Positions 10,901-23,664 of a stretch of DNA of 64,000 nt are shown piece after piece (positions within the stretch are counted from its first letter, which is position 1; every line of letters starts with the position of its first letter). Origin of the DNA: Siderastrea siderea (taxonomy: Eukaryota > Cnidaria > Anthozoa > Scleractinia > Rhizangiidae); contig OZ034967.1 of assembly GCA_964030785.1 (NCBI GenBank), positions 47,659,533-47,723,532 of the forward strand. The letters run 5' to 3'. A model generated the notes under the pieces. That model was not told the DNA's origin. It saw only the letters and a program-made list of their open reading frames with translations, and made no database searches. The position numbers were made by a program, and so were the translations under genes.

Positions 10901-11652
10901 AAGTGAGACCGGAAAACAATATTATAATTATTAGTTAATCATTAGTAATACACCTCTCATGAAATTAGAACCAGTGTTTCATAAATTTTAATTAAGCCTC
11001 TGTTGTAGGTAATATAAACTTAAATATCTAAGCAATTTAAATGCTTTATTCAATAAGTGATTTGAAATCGGGATACTATAGTGCAATACGTTTTCTACAG
11101 TGTAAGACGCTCTCATACTCATATTTGTCTCCTTATATGGTAAAATGATGCTGTAGTTGAATGATGATGATGATGATGATGATGTACCTTATTTACTTGT
11201 ATTAATTCCCCGGGAAGTTTAATTAATAGTAGGAAGTAGTGAACCCTAAAACAACGCAGGGCATTGCTTTCTTTCTTGACTCTCCAATAGTGTAGTTACT
11301 CAGAAGGAGTAGCTTACTGGAGTTAATATGAAATATAATTTAAATTACTGTAAAAGCTCTAATAGTCCTGCTCTCTAATACGCCTTCTTATCTACTACTT
11401 GCTAATTACAAATAAATTATTTGCTTACAATTATGTCATGACATTGGGGCTTGAAAATTATTTTATGTTTCGACTGATGCCGGGTATTATTTTACTGCCA
11501 GAGGAAGATGCGAGGAAGTGCAGCATCATGCATGTAATTACTTACATGTAATTCAGGTGAATCAATTCATTCATCTATTTTAAGTACCAATCAGTCAATC
11601 AATCAACCACTCAACCAACTGGCTGATAAATCAGTCAATCAGCCAATTAAAA

Positions 11653-11685
<33 letters not shown>

Positions 11686-12496
11686 GTCAATCAATAAATC
11701 AATAAATCAATCAATCTGTGACTTCAGTGTTGCCAATGCGAATAACAAATGGTCCAGTAATGACTAGTGACTTTATTTGATGCACAGATTATGACTCACT
11801 CTCTTACTACCCCAGACCGTGATGGCAGTAGATCTCGAGACTTTAGTTCTTTTTGGTTTGATAATTTGTCACCAATAAGCATTGTTACTGATTGCCATAA
11901 TCTGGTACCAAAGAAAAACAAAAGGAATAGTCTCTTCCTAAATCATTTCAGAATAGTCTGAAACCTAATAGGCAATGAACTGACAAAAAGGGATCAGACT
12001 GGTGAATCAGTCAATCGATATAGTTTTCCCCATAAAGAGAATTCAATCAAATAGGTCTGACTCTTCATTCCTGGGATAGTAGTTGGGGGGGATACTCCCC
12101 CCAAAAAAGATATGGGGCAGGGTGTGCTCATCAGATATTTTGAAGTAGAGCCCTAAAAGGTACTCCAGGATTCATCCATTTCCATACATCATCCACTTAG
12201 TAGTACTGAGGGGTCAGTCAAACTAATCAATGACATCAAAATGTTAAGCAGAAAAAGACAAAAAAATAAATAACCTTATTTCAAAACTGCTCTTCAAATT
12301 TTTTATTTGAATTGATAAAGTGTGTCTGGGAATATAGCTAAAAGTACAAATTTCTTAACCAAACCCTTACAATAAACTGCCATATTTTCCTGACATCAGG
12401 TTGATGGAATAAAAACCTGTAAGAAAAGCAAAGCAGATTTTAATTATCACAATTACCAATAGTAGAACAGTCAGTGTGCACGCGCCAGAGAAAAAT
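10901..12496. repeat. intergenic stretch with GAT and CAAT microsatellites
   Basis: (GAT)n lies at 11161-11184, and a (CAAT)n / (CAGT) tetranucleotide tract with interruptions at about 11585-11725. No coding sequence, RNA gene or inverted repeat was convincing in the rest. Confidence 0.7.
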
Positions 12497-12517
12497 GAGA
12501 GACTGCTCGTAGTCTAT
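12497..12517. repeat. solitary terminus of the 2081-2308 MITE family
   Basis: This matches the right terminus of the hAT-like MITE (GAGACTGCTCGTAGTCTAT) with no partner end nearby, so it is a truncated copy or solo end. Confidence 0.6.
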
Positions 12518-12626
12518 GAGAATGGTACCAACTTGGGCTGATACGACTTCAGATCGACTCCAAATGCTTACCTCTGTTTACACGAAACGTACGAAACATG
12601 AAGCTAGTATAAAATAATTATCATCT

Positions 12627-12911
12627 TAGGCTGTGTTTACACGAGTGATTTCATCCCGAGATGACTTTCATATCGGTGTCTGGTCATTTACCTGTAAGTT
12701 TTTACATGGTTTGGAGCTGAAATGGTGTTTACCCCAGGACGATTTCATCCCCATGCTGAAGACCGGGATGAAATCGTCCCAGGGTGAACACATTTCAGCT
12801 CCAAATCATGTAAACATTTACAGGTAAATGACCAGACACCGCAATGAAAGTCACCCCGGGAGGAGATAAAAGTCATCCCGGGATAAAGTCACTCATGTAA
12901 ACAGGGCCTTA
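12627..12911. mobile_element. 285-bp near-perfect foldback
   Basis: The arms pair almost throughout around a loop near 12755-12768. The left arm begins TAGGCTGTGTTTACACGAG and carries GGTGTCTGGTCATTTACCTG; the right arm carries the complements. Related GTTTACACG / CATGTAAAC motifs at 12580 and 13195 suggest it lies within an older element of the same type (about 12520-13250). Confidence 0.8.
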
Positions 12912-15900
12912 GGCTGGTTTAACTCATCACTGCTGCTGAACCAATATGAATGACTCAGAACGGTTTGAAATCAGACTGGGGAGCCACTTAAGCATGAACA
13001 GGGTTCCAATTGGTCTGAGATATTTGTTTTGGGTATGCACGTTTAATAAGTGGCGTTGGAGCATTCCAAGCTGTTGGATAATAGATAAAGTGGATTTTTA
13101 AGGATGGGATGGTTGCGGACCATATTAACACAAACAGAGTTTAGATTGGTCTCAGGTAAACACTTAATGCCAGTCTGACTTTCAGACCGGTCTCATGTAA
13201 ACAAAATCGTACCAGTCTGAGTTTGTACCGGTCTCATGAAATCAGGGCGTTACTGCCCCTGGGTCTCTGAGGATGTTGTTAAACATTTTTGAGAGCTGCT
13301 CGACTTTAGGCTAAGGGGGTGTTTTCATAATACCAGCATGATTTTCATTCTGGTACAAGTTCCTCGCGATTTCCTCTTGTTTCTCTGTATTTGTTTAATG
13401 ATTACAGCACAACATCTCATAACTGTACAAGTCATACCTGTGTGAGCTTGCCCCAGTAGTGGTACGGGGTCACAATAATCACTGTGGTACAGAAACCCAT
13501 ACATGGTATAACTGTTTGATTCATTCTGCATTAAGTTTTAACCCTTTAACCATCAAGAATAAATCTTACATCACCGTGAAAAATGGATTTTGTAACTTAA
13601 GTGGGTATAAGGTTTTCATCACCTACCCCAATGGAAGTCATGATGGAACACTCATGCAAATGTTGTGATTTAAATTTTTCCTTGGTTCAACTTTTATTTG
13701 CCTTTGTGAGTATTAGGATTGCCAAATTTTCTTTTTCCGAAAAGGCTGTTTTAGCCATCCAGTCTTCTATGAGTTTACACGACAATATAAAACAGATCAT
13801 GTTCAAATTCCACACTACAGAAATTTGTGCTTGTTCTCACACACTTAAAGGCAGATGGTTTAAATCTCTGGTATATTTGAATGATTTTAAACTGTTTAAC
13901 TGTGCTTAATTATGTTTGACTGGGTTCAGAAATTGGAATCAAACACTGCTGTATGCATATTATTAGTTTAATTGTGTTCAACTACCGAACCCAAATTAAA
14001 CCGATCATTGCATTTGACCCAGTTCATTTTACTGAACAGTAAGATAGTACGTAAGCTGGGATAATTATGTGATTGATATCTTCCATGTGCATACCTTCAC
14101 TGTAAGAAAAGCTGCATCACTGATCACTGCTGACATATACATGCCTAGTATAGATAAAAAAGGATCAGTGAAAACAACAACTTCAGGGCTAAAAATTGAC
14201 AGTCTCCTGGTTGCCAGTAGCAATTTAAAACTGACCAGGGCCACTAAAAGTTGAGGTTTGTTTTTACTTAGAGTTCTACAGTATGTGGTACTTTTTCCAC
14301 ATGATTATTGACGAAATCCCTGAATAAAAGACTTACTTCTCACCCAGGTTGGGAGGGGTCTATTCAAGTAAATATGGTTTTAAATTTTTTGATTTAGACT
14401 AGAGGATTTTGAAAGCCACTTTATCTAAATGGCCTGGTCCACTATACTAAGCAAGCAAGTGAAAAGACCCTGGGGACGAGGTTGGAATTCAAGGATACTG
14501 GCCCGAGTTGCAATTCAATGATTCAAGCACTGAAGTTAATTTTTTACCCTGCAAATTATGGAATAACTTAATCAGTAAAAGTAGAGAATGAGATGTACAA
14601 AACAATTACATTCACCTGCTTTGAACTCGATTATCTTAAGCATATTTTCCCAAAAGTGATCAACACATAACTTATAATAAAAGTCTTACATGTACCTAAT
14701 TCGAAATTTAAATTTGTTGTTTGTCATCAAATCATGCCAACTATAGCTTTGAACCTTACTTGATCTAAGAAACATTCGTGAGTCATTAGATGTATATAAA
14801 TAATTTGCAAGCAGTGAAGAAAAGCCCAGCTAATAAACAAATGGAGATGGAGATAAAATAAAGTATGTTATGTGTTATGTTATGTTGTTATGAGATGTTT
14901 ACAACACGTAAGCTTAAATGATGCTACACAAAAGAATTTAAGCTTATCTGCCAGTATCAACATTAAGAGAATAGCCTGACCTTCTTGCTTTAAGCAATAG
15001 CTGTTTGAAACATTAGTTTTAACAGCAACGCTGTAATTAAATTTACTGAAAACATAAAGGATGCGATGCTACACTTTTACTGGGCCAACAAATAACATAC
15101 ATGTACGATTCACAGACGAGTATACAAAAACTACATCACTTCATATAATGTTTATTTAAAGACTTACGAAACTTAATAAACTTTAGCTACCAACCTACGT
15201 GTCTATCTTTCGGCTTTTTGCTACCGGAACGAAAATGGCAAATTATTTAAGCACTGGACTAACGATAAGCTTAAATATGAAACATTAAACAAAAATGATC
15301 GATCGGTAAAGCCCTGCTAATATATTAAGCTGTTTACCGAAGACAATAAAAAGCTATAATTACACGTACCTGACATGAGCAATGCAGCGAGAAATGAAGT
15401 GCTGTCCTCTTTCCGAGAAACCATTAACAATTCTTTAGCAGAAATGGACCACAGAAAGCTAAAACACCTTTTCACCCCATTTTTCAGCTTTTGTCGCTAG
15501 CTATGCCGCCGCGCCTAAAAAGTGCACCAGTCTTCCTGAGCAATCCGTGACATTGGTGCCCAGTACTCCGCGTGCCTGCAAATTCACATCCCTAAGCTCT
15601 ATGAAAACGAATTTTTAAAAAAAAACTGTTAACGTAGTTAGAAAGAGCATAGTTTGAAACCAAATATGCTGATTCGTTTTTACATTTATATCAAAACCTC
15701 ACAAAACAGGGGATTATCAAAAAGTTTAAGGTTCAGTTTTCATTGTGCTTTTTCAAAAGGAAAAATAATAATGGACGTTTTTGAATAACTTGCAATTTTT
15801 TCTGCGATATTACTGTGAGAAATTACGAATTTATTGAGCTTAAAGCAGTTTTAAAGTGATTTGAATTTTCTGTGCGCTCTGGTCACGTGACCAATGACGT

Positions 15901-16401
15901 CACAACAGTGAGCATATCATGGTCGTTACTTTCATGCGAAGTACTATTAACCAGCCAAGCTTTGTTTCTCTCCGCCTTAAACTACCATAGTTACTGACTC
16001 CTTACCAGTCCCCTGGGAAATGCTCCTGTACAGAGCCACCTTAACTTTCAAATGCCAGATGTCAAGTGGCAATTTCCATATTGCCCATTCCAATGACTAT
16101 CAGGGCACGTTATCTGCTTTTGAATTGATGGAGGCCTGTTCTTGCAGTGAGCTAAAACATATTTTTTGCCATAGTCACGTGAATAATGACGTCATCACCC
16201 TAACGTTAATATGAGGGATAACTTTCACGAAGTTGTAAATAACACATGGTACAGCATTCTCTTCGACCACAAATTAACTAAGTTATTTTGCATTGAAATT
16301 TTTCTGGTGCAAAGCATTCTGGGAAGGTTCTTATTATAATTATAATATTATTTTTAATTATTATTATTAGCATATTATTTTTAACCAGATGTATAATTAA
16401 C
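12912..16401. other. intergenic, no gene seen
   Basis: Short frames are present (for example 13601-13909) but none has a recognisable motif, splice context or compositional support. 15480-16200 resembles dispersed coral-type repeat sequence, and holds two copies of a CACGTG-N5-TGACGTCA motif at 15884-15902 and 16176-16194. (ATT)-rich sequence lies at 16330-16385. Confidence 0.5.
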
Positions 16402-17786
16402 AATTATTAAAAACTGGACTAGGTATATTGGATTTCTAGCATTTTGATTGGCTCAACGGAGCTAGGTTATCAGCTCATATACCTGCTGCGACCAAATATG
16501 GTCAATGAACACTCAACAACAAAGTGAGCTGAAAGTTTTTTCCTCGCGAGCAACCCGGCGAGAAAAATGGACTTGGCAGCGAATTTAAATTAAACAGAGA
16601 TTCCAACAGCGTCACCAACAAGCATCACCAACAGTGTCCTCTGACACAAGTCAAAATTGATTGAAGAAACTGCGCAGAAATAGAAATTTATGCATTAAGC
16701 GTGGTGTTTACAATTAATTTCTTTCATCGATCGTCACGTTGATCATTGAAATTGAAAAAACGGTAGGTTTTATCAGAAAGGATTTCCACTTCAAAATATC
16801 AAGACAAGACATAAAATAAAACACAGCGAAATGGGGCAGGAACATTTAATAAAAACTATCACACATTCATGGCGAGTCGGTGCGAAAATCATGAAGCAGT
16901 CTAAACAAGTACTAAAAAAAAAACAGCTGCAAACTACCAAGAAGGAAAGAAGGGTGAGATTGTTTTTCGGCTTTAACACACAAAATTGACACTGGTTTAC
17001 CTGCACTCGTTGTAGCTCTGTGTTCCAACAGGTCCAAATGCTCAGATAGAAATCGGATGCCATGTAAACGGAGTTGAATCGCTTTTCCAGTTGTTTGAAT
17101 GTTGTTTTTATCATTCCGTCCGCAACCTCTAAACTGAGAACAACTGAATTTTGCGCTTTGCGTTTAACAAACTATGATGGTCAATTCTAATGTTCCTGAT
17201 CCCTACAGTAATTGTGCTTCTTAGCTGCATAGAAATTACCTCTTCAAGTTCAACTGACTGTTCAAATTTGTTCTGTCTTCAGTTCGATCAAACACGCACA
17301 TGATGGCTCCGTTGTGCGAACAGATTACAAACTCGTTCAGTTTCAACTCCAGCAGCTATACGGTGAAATTGTACAGCTTCAATCTGCTTTGAACGATGAT
17401 CACAACAATGTTTCAGGAAAAATCAAACGTGTACCATATTTCAGAGCCAATAATTAGAAGATTTTTTTCCAATACGTGTGCTACTTTGTTCACTTTCGAG
17501 CAGTTTTCATTGATTCATTCAGCTTTGCAATGAAACGCTGCAACACTTTGCAAGGTTTGGCGCCTTTTTCGTTGTCATGTGATCGATTCTCGTTCCGTTT
17601 AAATTTCTTTTCTCATTTTTTTCCCGTTCTTTCTTGATTTTTTTAAAATAGTGGTTAAGTTTTTAATAAAACAATTATTCTACTCGGGCTTGCTGGATAT
17701 CAAATGATTATAACCAACTCGGCGCTACGCGCCTCGTTGGTTATCTATCATTCGATATCCAGCGCGCCCTCGTAGAATAATTGTTA

Positions 17787-17892
17787 ATTATCCTGCGAAA
17801 TCGCGCGGAATATCACCTGATACTTAGCTGACGAGGCCGTAGGCCGAGTTGGCTAAATCAGGGGATATTCCGCAAGATTGAGCAGGATAATT
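17787..17892. repeat. hairpin within the palindrome loop
   Basis: ATTATCCTGCGAAATCGCG pairs imperfectly with GATTGAGCAGGATAAT, and GGAATATCACCTGAT with ATCAGGGGATATTCC. The tip carries GACGAGGCCGTAGGCCGAG. Terminal AATTATCCTGC motifs suggest a separate small MITE. Confidence 0.65.
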
Positions 17893-18996
17893 GTTTTATT
17901 ATTCAACAAATTCCCATCGACTACCATTTTCAGAACGAGAAAAACTACGGCTCTATGATGAAAACGCTAAAAGCTAGCAACACGTAAGCTTAATAAAAAT
18001 CAAAACAGAACTTCAAGAAATCGAAGTTTACTACCGTTCACTTAAAAAGACTTATTTGCAAACTCATGTTTGGAAATGACAAGACAAAGTAAAAAAAAAT
18101 AGTGCTACCTTACCGAGAATGTCCTCTTCCTGTAAATTAAAATCTTTTCAACTTTAGTCTTTACAACTCTCCGTGAGCAAGTGTGCTGCTTCGTTCGCAA
18201 TAGCATTTTCTTGGTTGAGTTCTCACCATGAAAATTCCAAGTCAACCTCTGGATATCTTTGTGAGCTGAAGCAAATACTTGTTGACTTTTTGAGAACATT
18301 TAATCGTGGAAAGTTTCTTCTAGGGAGTTAAAATTTCCCGATAACACTGCTAAAACTGCCTCGCTTTTCAAAATGGCCGCCAAACAAGCAATGAAAAAAT
18401 CTGCAGTGCACTTCCAAATATGGTCATTTATGTATATCGCAGGATATCTGTCATGTACGGATGACAGATATTGCGGGCTTCCTTATCATTTATGGGCATA
18501 GTGACAATTTGTTGAACAAGAATTAACAATTATCATTCGCGTTGTTTTATCCGGCGTTTTAATTGGCCGAGAGACAATTACGTCACTGCAAATAATGCCT
18601 ACGAATAATTGTCTGCTCATGCGCATTACGGTGCGAAGTTGTTTTGCTGCGAATAATTCTGCTCGTGCGCAGTTGAGTCACCTGTTCAGAGCTCAAACTC
18701 AAATGCGGACAAGTAAGCCATTAAAGTGCGGAACTTCTGCGATTTTTGACTAAAAAAGTTTGAAGAAAAAAGTGCGAATCTTCCTTTTGAACGTTGTACC
18801 TTTTGGCAAATCAGTTGATGTATTCGTTTTAAAGCAATTAATTATTGGCGAAAGCAGAATTTGCTAATGTTGTATTTTTTGTGCAGAATCAGTTAAAGTT
18901 TTGAACGAAATGAAAGCGCGCACTTGGTGTAGGAATAAATAATTGTGAAACAAGCGTGCTGGTTAAATGCATAAACACATTGTCTTGTTGAATGAT

Positions 18997-19150
18997 AAAA
19001 CAATTATTGAACTCGATTTCGCAAAATATCGTGATTTGCCAGTGTCTCGCAGATCAATTATTTGCCTCTGCCTTCGGCATCGGCAAATAATTGATCTTCT
19101 CGCCATTGACAAATCACGATATTTTGCTCAACCTCATCCAATAATTGTTT
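18997..19150. repeat. second hairpin within the palindrome loop
   Basis: AAACAATTATTGAACTCGAT pairs with the complementary end at 19150, and GCAAAATATCGTGATTTGCC with GGCAAATCACGATATTTTGC-like sequence. The tip is CTCTGCCTTCGGCATCGGC. It shares terminal CAATTATT motifs with the other hairpins here. Confidence 0.7.
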
Positions 19151-20499
19151 ATTATTCTACGAGGGCGCGCTGGATATCGAATGATAGATAACCAACAAGG
19201 CGCGAGGCGCCGAGTTGGTTATAATCATTTGATATCCAGCAAGCCCGAGTAGAATGATTGCTTTATTAAAAACTTCACCACTATTTAAGAAAAAAATTCA
19301 AAAAAGAAAGGGAAAAATGAGAAAAGAAATAAAAAGGAACAAGAATCGATCACATGACTGAACGAAAAAGGCGCCAAAACCTTGTGAAGTGTTGCAGCGT
19401 TTCATTGCAAAGCTGAATGAATCAATGGAAACTGCTCAAAAGTGAACAAAGTGGCACAAGTTTTGGAAAAAATCTTCTAAATTTTGGCTCTGAATTATGA
19501 TACATATTTGATTTTTCCTGAAACATTGTTGTAATATCGTTCAAAGCGGATCGAAGCTGTACAATTTCACCATATTAGCTGCTGGAGTTGAAACTGAACA
19601 AGTTTGTAATCTGTTCGCACAACGGAGCCATCATGTGCGTGTTTGATCGAACTGAAGACAGAACAAATTTGAACTTGAAGAGGTAATTTCTATGCATCTC
19701 AGAAGGAAGATTACTGCAGCGAGGAACATCAGAATTCACCATCATAGTTTGTTAAACGCAAAGCGCAAAATGCAGTTGTTCTCGATTTAGAGGTAGCGGA
19801 CGGAATGGTAAAAACAATCGGATTTCTATCTGACATTTGGACCTGTTGGAACACAGAGCTATAACGAGTGCAGGTAAACCAGTGTCAATTTTGCGTGTTA
19901 AAGCCGAAAAAAATCTCGCCTTGCCTTCCTTCTTGGTAGTTTGCAGCTTTATTTTTTGAGTACTTGTTTAGCCTGCTTCATAATCTTCGCATCGACTCGC
20001 CATGAATGTGTGATAGTTTTTATTAAATGCTCCTGCCCTATTTCACTGTGTTTTATTTTATGTCTTGTCTATATATTTTGAAGTGGAAAGCCTTCCTGAT
20101 AAAACCTACCGTTTGTTCAATTTCAATGATCGACGTGACGATCGATGAACGAAATTACTGTAAACACAACGCTTAATGCTTGAATTTCTATTACTGCACA
20201 GTTTCTTCAAACAGTTTTGACTTGTGTTAGACAACGCTGTTGGTGATGCTTGTTGGTGACGCTGTTGGAATTTCTGCTTAATTTAAATTCGCTGCCAAGT
20301 GATTTTTCTCGTCCATTTTTCTCGTCCATTTTTCTCGCCGGGTTGCTGCGAGGAAAAGACTTTCAGCTCAATTTGTTCTTGAGTGTTCATTGACCATATT
20401 TGGTCGCAGCAGGTATATGAGCTGATAGCCTAGCTCTGTTCAGCCGATCGAAATGCTAGAAATCCAATATACCTCGTCCAGTTTTTAATAATTCAAAAT

Positions 20500-21430
20500 A
20501 ACCGAACAGCTTCAAATTGCTCCTCGTTGACGCACTTATACGAAAACAAGGCATGTAAGAAGATTGTTTCTTTCTCGTAAGGAACAGAAAAAGTTAAACA
20601 AAAAAAACTTTGGAAAGCTTTCACAGGGAAAGTCCTGTTTAGCGAAGAAAGCTACAGTTATGGGAAATCACTATTGTCGGCATTGTGCAAAATGAGTTTA
20701 CGATCACAGTTTTTAGCGTAATTAATCAATCTATTGCCAACCAATAAACTAGCTAACGTTTCGTGCTTTTGTAAGCGTCGTAGTTGGAGAGGGGATATCA
20801 CTGAAAAAGAATAGCTATGCACAGTCATGTAAATATGTATATTCCGCCGAGATTAGGTCATTAATCACCTTCGGCACGTGCAGAGCAATGTGTTGCAATA
20901 GGACTTGTTGCTCATTGGTCGCTGGGTAATATAAAGGGAAAAGGACGCTCATAACTCGTGGTTAGTTAATTCAAACCGACGAAGAGGGAACTTTAGTTGG
21001 CGCCCACCCACCCACCCAGTTCAAGCCGGGGTTGATGCCATCTCCGGTATGGGAAGGTGTTCCGGGAACTTGCGGTTGATTAAGTGAAATACAAGTAACC
21101 TGTCTGTCCTGAGCTCCTTAGTTCCCGGAACCCTTTTCCCATATTCATGCCACTTCGTATCGGATTAGCTCCGGTCGGAGTTGTGCTTCCATATCTCATT
21201 AATGACAATAACCAAGGCGGAATAATACACTATTGTCCATTTATCAGAAATACAAGTGTCCGTCACTTTACGGAAACTTACATGCACACTCCTTTGTTTT
21301 TTTTGTTTTTTCTCGTCTAGGTGTCGGTTCTCGGTACGGATTCATTCCCCCAGAGAACACTGCTGAACATTATTAATATAGCTTTGACAGAAAAACCTGC
21401 TCTTACATGACCCTACCTATTGCAAACAGT
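20500..21430. repeat. P450-locus duplication unit 1, upstream part
   Basis: Blocks such as GAAGATTGTTT, CTATTGCCA(A/G)(C/T)CAATAAACTAGC, GTCCATTTATCAGAAATA and CAGAGAACACTG recur in order at 28830-29760. The two stretches are diverged copies of one segmental duplication that includes P450 exon 1. Each copy has private insertions. Confidence 0.8.
20839..21224. mobile_element. 386-bp inverted-ended insertion in duplication unit 1
   Basis: Ends TATTCCGCC...GGTCATTAAT and ATTAATGAC...GGCGGAATA are inverted. The paralog at 29560-29590 lacks it. The interior has a TATA-like TAATATAAAGG followed by TGGCGCCC at 20998-21005, which resembles a retroelement primer-binding site. The evidence for a retroelement is weak. 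Confidence 0.6.
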
Positions 21431-22201
21431 TCTCTTGACCCCAGAACCGAGAGCCATCAATTATAAAATCTGTAGATCTGGTACAGACACCATAATTCGC
21501 GCACCTTCTTATTACCCCGTTAGACAAACTCTACCCGTATAATACTGACATCTCCGCAATACAGACAATCAGACCCGTCTCTTTGGTGTCTTTACTGTAG
21601 GGATTCGAAAATATATCAGTCCACACTCAAAATACTAGATTGAAATGTAGCCCAGCCAATGTCAGTAGTAATAAGATGACATGACGTTTAATTTAGCAAA
21701 AATTTCAACGCAGAAACATGAAGTGTACGTGTTTGAGATAATGGACAGTGGACGAACAATGGGATTATTCTTCTAGTCGACTTATTTTATTTTAAGGGAT
21801 GGAACATTTCTTTTTTAGCGCGGGGGAGAGGATTGAGTTGTTTTTTTTTAGTCCGTGTTCCTTTTTGCGTCTAAATACTTCATGAATTATTAAATACAAT
21901 TTTGGAACTTTTTTCGTTGCTTTATTTCGGCGATGCACGCTTCTTTCAGCAGAAGCTATACAAGAATTGCTTTTTGAATTTGCCGAACCCTCCCCTCTAG
22001 AAATAAAATGATCCGACCCTTGCAAAGAATGATTTGATGAAGGCAACAAATTATTTCAAACGAACTCACTTATGAAAGTGACCGCAATTATTCCGTTAGT
22101 TAGGGATCTGTGGCCACTTACGCTTCAACATTTTAAGAAGAAACCTTGCGAGTTGTTATTAACCTTCATCGCCACTAAAATTTTGCAAACACTATAGTGA
22201 A

Positions 22202-22255
22202 TAGTCTGCGCGCGGACGTCTCTTTTTTCCTTTTTTTTTTCTGCGCGCAGGCTAT
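22202..22255. mobile_element. 54-bp miniature element with 8-bp TSD
   Basis: The inverted ends TAGTCTGCGCGCGGA and TCTGCGCGCAGGCTAT are flanked by ATAGTGAA at 22194-22201 and 22256-22263. The paralogous site at 6850-6866 has one copy (CTATAGTGAACTGATTG) and no insertion. The centre is a pyrimidine tract. The 8-bp duplication suggests hAT mobilisation. Confidence 0.75.
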
Positions 22256-22327
22256 ATAGTGAACCGATTGAAAACGCATGCATTGATTTTTATTCATTCT
22301 ACCAGGAACAAAACGAAACGCTAATCT

Positions 22328-22985
22328 GTTTACACGGAGGTGGGGTAACCCAGGTAGGTAAAGTAACCCGCCCAGGTGAGGTAACCGCTTATCGAATTGC
22401 TTATCCGTATTTTCTGTCCTTTTATCTTGATCACATTTACATGATAGGTGGGGTAACTGCTCGGTCTCTCGGGTAGGGTACCTCTCTCAGCCGGGGTAAC
22501 ATTTTCCCATGGGGCCAGGCTTATGTAACATTCCAAAGCTCGCGGTTTCAAACCTCACTTCGCAGGCTGAAAACAATTTGATAAAGATGCTGTAAAAATT
22601 GAACGTAGCACCGAGACTTCAATTGTAGGCAGCGAGTCTCAAGCTTCGCCTATCAATACTGCTTCACCGAATTGGTCGATGTCATTTCTCGTTCTCAACT
22701 GTTCCGTTGCCTGAGAAATTAAACGCCGTCGTCAGAGGCTTTGCATCATTAAAAGAGACAACAAGCAGCCACAGCACTGAAAGGTTGCCGAAGAAACAGT
22801 TAGCGAGTTCGCACGCCATATTCTCTGTTTACGTGCATAGAGACTGCGCGGTAACCTCGAGAAAGTTTCCCTGGCATGCTGGTCTTGTCTACATTGCATG
22901 TAAAGGCGACCTGTTTTTTCAACCACGGCTAGGCGGGTTACCTCACTTTCCTGAGATCGCGACCTTTACGCAAGAAGGCCCCTAG
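22328..22985. mobile_element. insertion with GGTAACC repeats
   Basis: This block is absent from the paralog near 6930. Its left end carries repeated GGTGGGGTAAC / GGTGAGGTAAC motifs and its right end the inverse, GGGTTACCTCAC. Exact ends and target duplication could not be fixed. Short frames inside have no recognisable motif. Confidence 0.5.
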
Positions 22986-23128
22986 TTATGCTATTGTAGT
23001 TATCATCTATTGCAAGCATACGTAAGTCTTTTTTCTACGTTGGGAGGGCGTTATAAATTTCCTTAATATGAAGGCATATACATATTTTAGCAATAAAACA
23101 ATTATTTGTTAGTGCAGCGTTTTCAATT

Positions 23129-23664
23129 AAGCCTGGGCGACACGATTAAATTCTCTGTGAAAAATGATTTGACCGTGTACACAGGTGTGCAAATTTTCTT
23201 GGACAAATATCCTTGAATATATTAAGGCAGTGGTTTTTGGGCAGCAAGCTCCTAAGAAAGGGAGGCTAAAAAGTATACAAAGTGAGTTTGAATATTCGTA
23301 CTAATAGAGGACACCTAACTTTCTAAAATACAAACTAAAAAATACAAAACGAATTAGCATAGTTTAATGAGAGCGTGGAGCTTGGCAGTAGTAATTTTAT
23401 TGTGACATCAGCTGAAAATGCAAGGGAGAAACAGATACTGTACTGAGTTTGCATGGCCGGTGGAAAATTGAGACTCGCAGTGTTCTTAGAGTTGAAATAC
23501 CTCTAAAAGCATAGGCGTTGCCTGAAAAGGCTAAATAACTCTTCTTTGACTTACCCATGTGCATGAGCAAATTGCACGCGTGGATGATGGCAATTTTGTA
23601 CGCGACCAAATGAAAATGGTCATAGAAGACTTGTCACGGGAAATTTGCTTGTGTGGACCAGGCT
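23129..23664. mobile_element. 536-bp insertion with CAATT duplication
   Basis: CAATT occurs at 23124-23128 and 23665-23669. Ends AAGCCTGGGCGACAC and GTGTGGACCAGGCT are imperfectly inverted. The paralog at 7090-7110 reads GTTTTCAATTAACTGTCTA without it. Confidence 0.65.

Larger units (their letters stand above)
16402..20493. mobile_element. 4.1-kb palindromic element, arms of about 1.35 kb
   Basis: The left arm (16402-17784) and right arm (19141-20493) are reverse complements with scattered differences. Paired landmarks include GTATATTGGATTTCTAGCAT (16423 / 20475), GGTCAATGAACACTCAA, and GCACTCGTTGTAGCTC (17005 / 19875). The inner end of each arm is itself a hairpin MITE (about 17670-17785 and 19143-19260), with GGATATC and AACCAACTCGGCGC stems. 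The loop holds two more hairpins (17787-17892 and 18997-19150) and about 1.1 kb of other sequence. I see no transposase. The outer ends match each other out to AATTATTAAAAACTGG; no target duplication was found. Confidence 0.85.

Noticed and set aside
13601..13909. 102-codon frame in the intergenic region
   Set aside because: No ATG-supported start, no motif, AT-driven composition.
16791..17114. 107-codon minus-strand frame with cysteine-rich hydrophobic stretch
   Set aside because: It lies in the palindrome arm. The mirror copy at 19800-20090 does not keep the frame open, so it is not conserved coding sequence.
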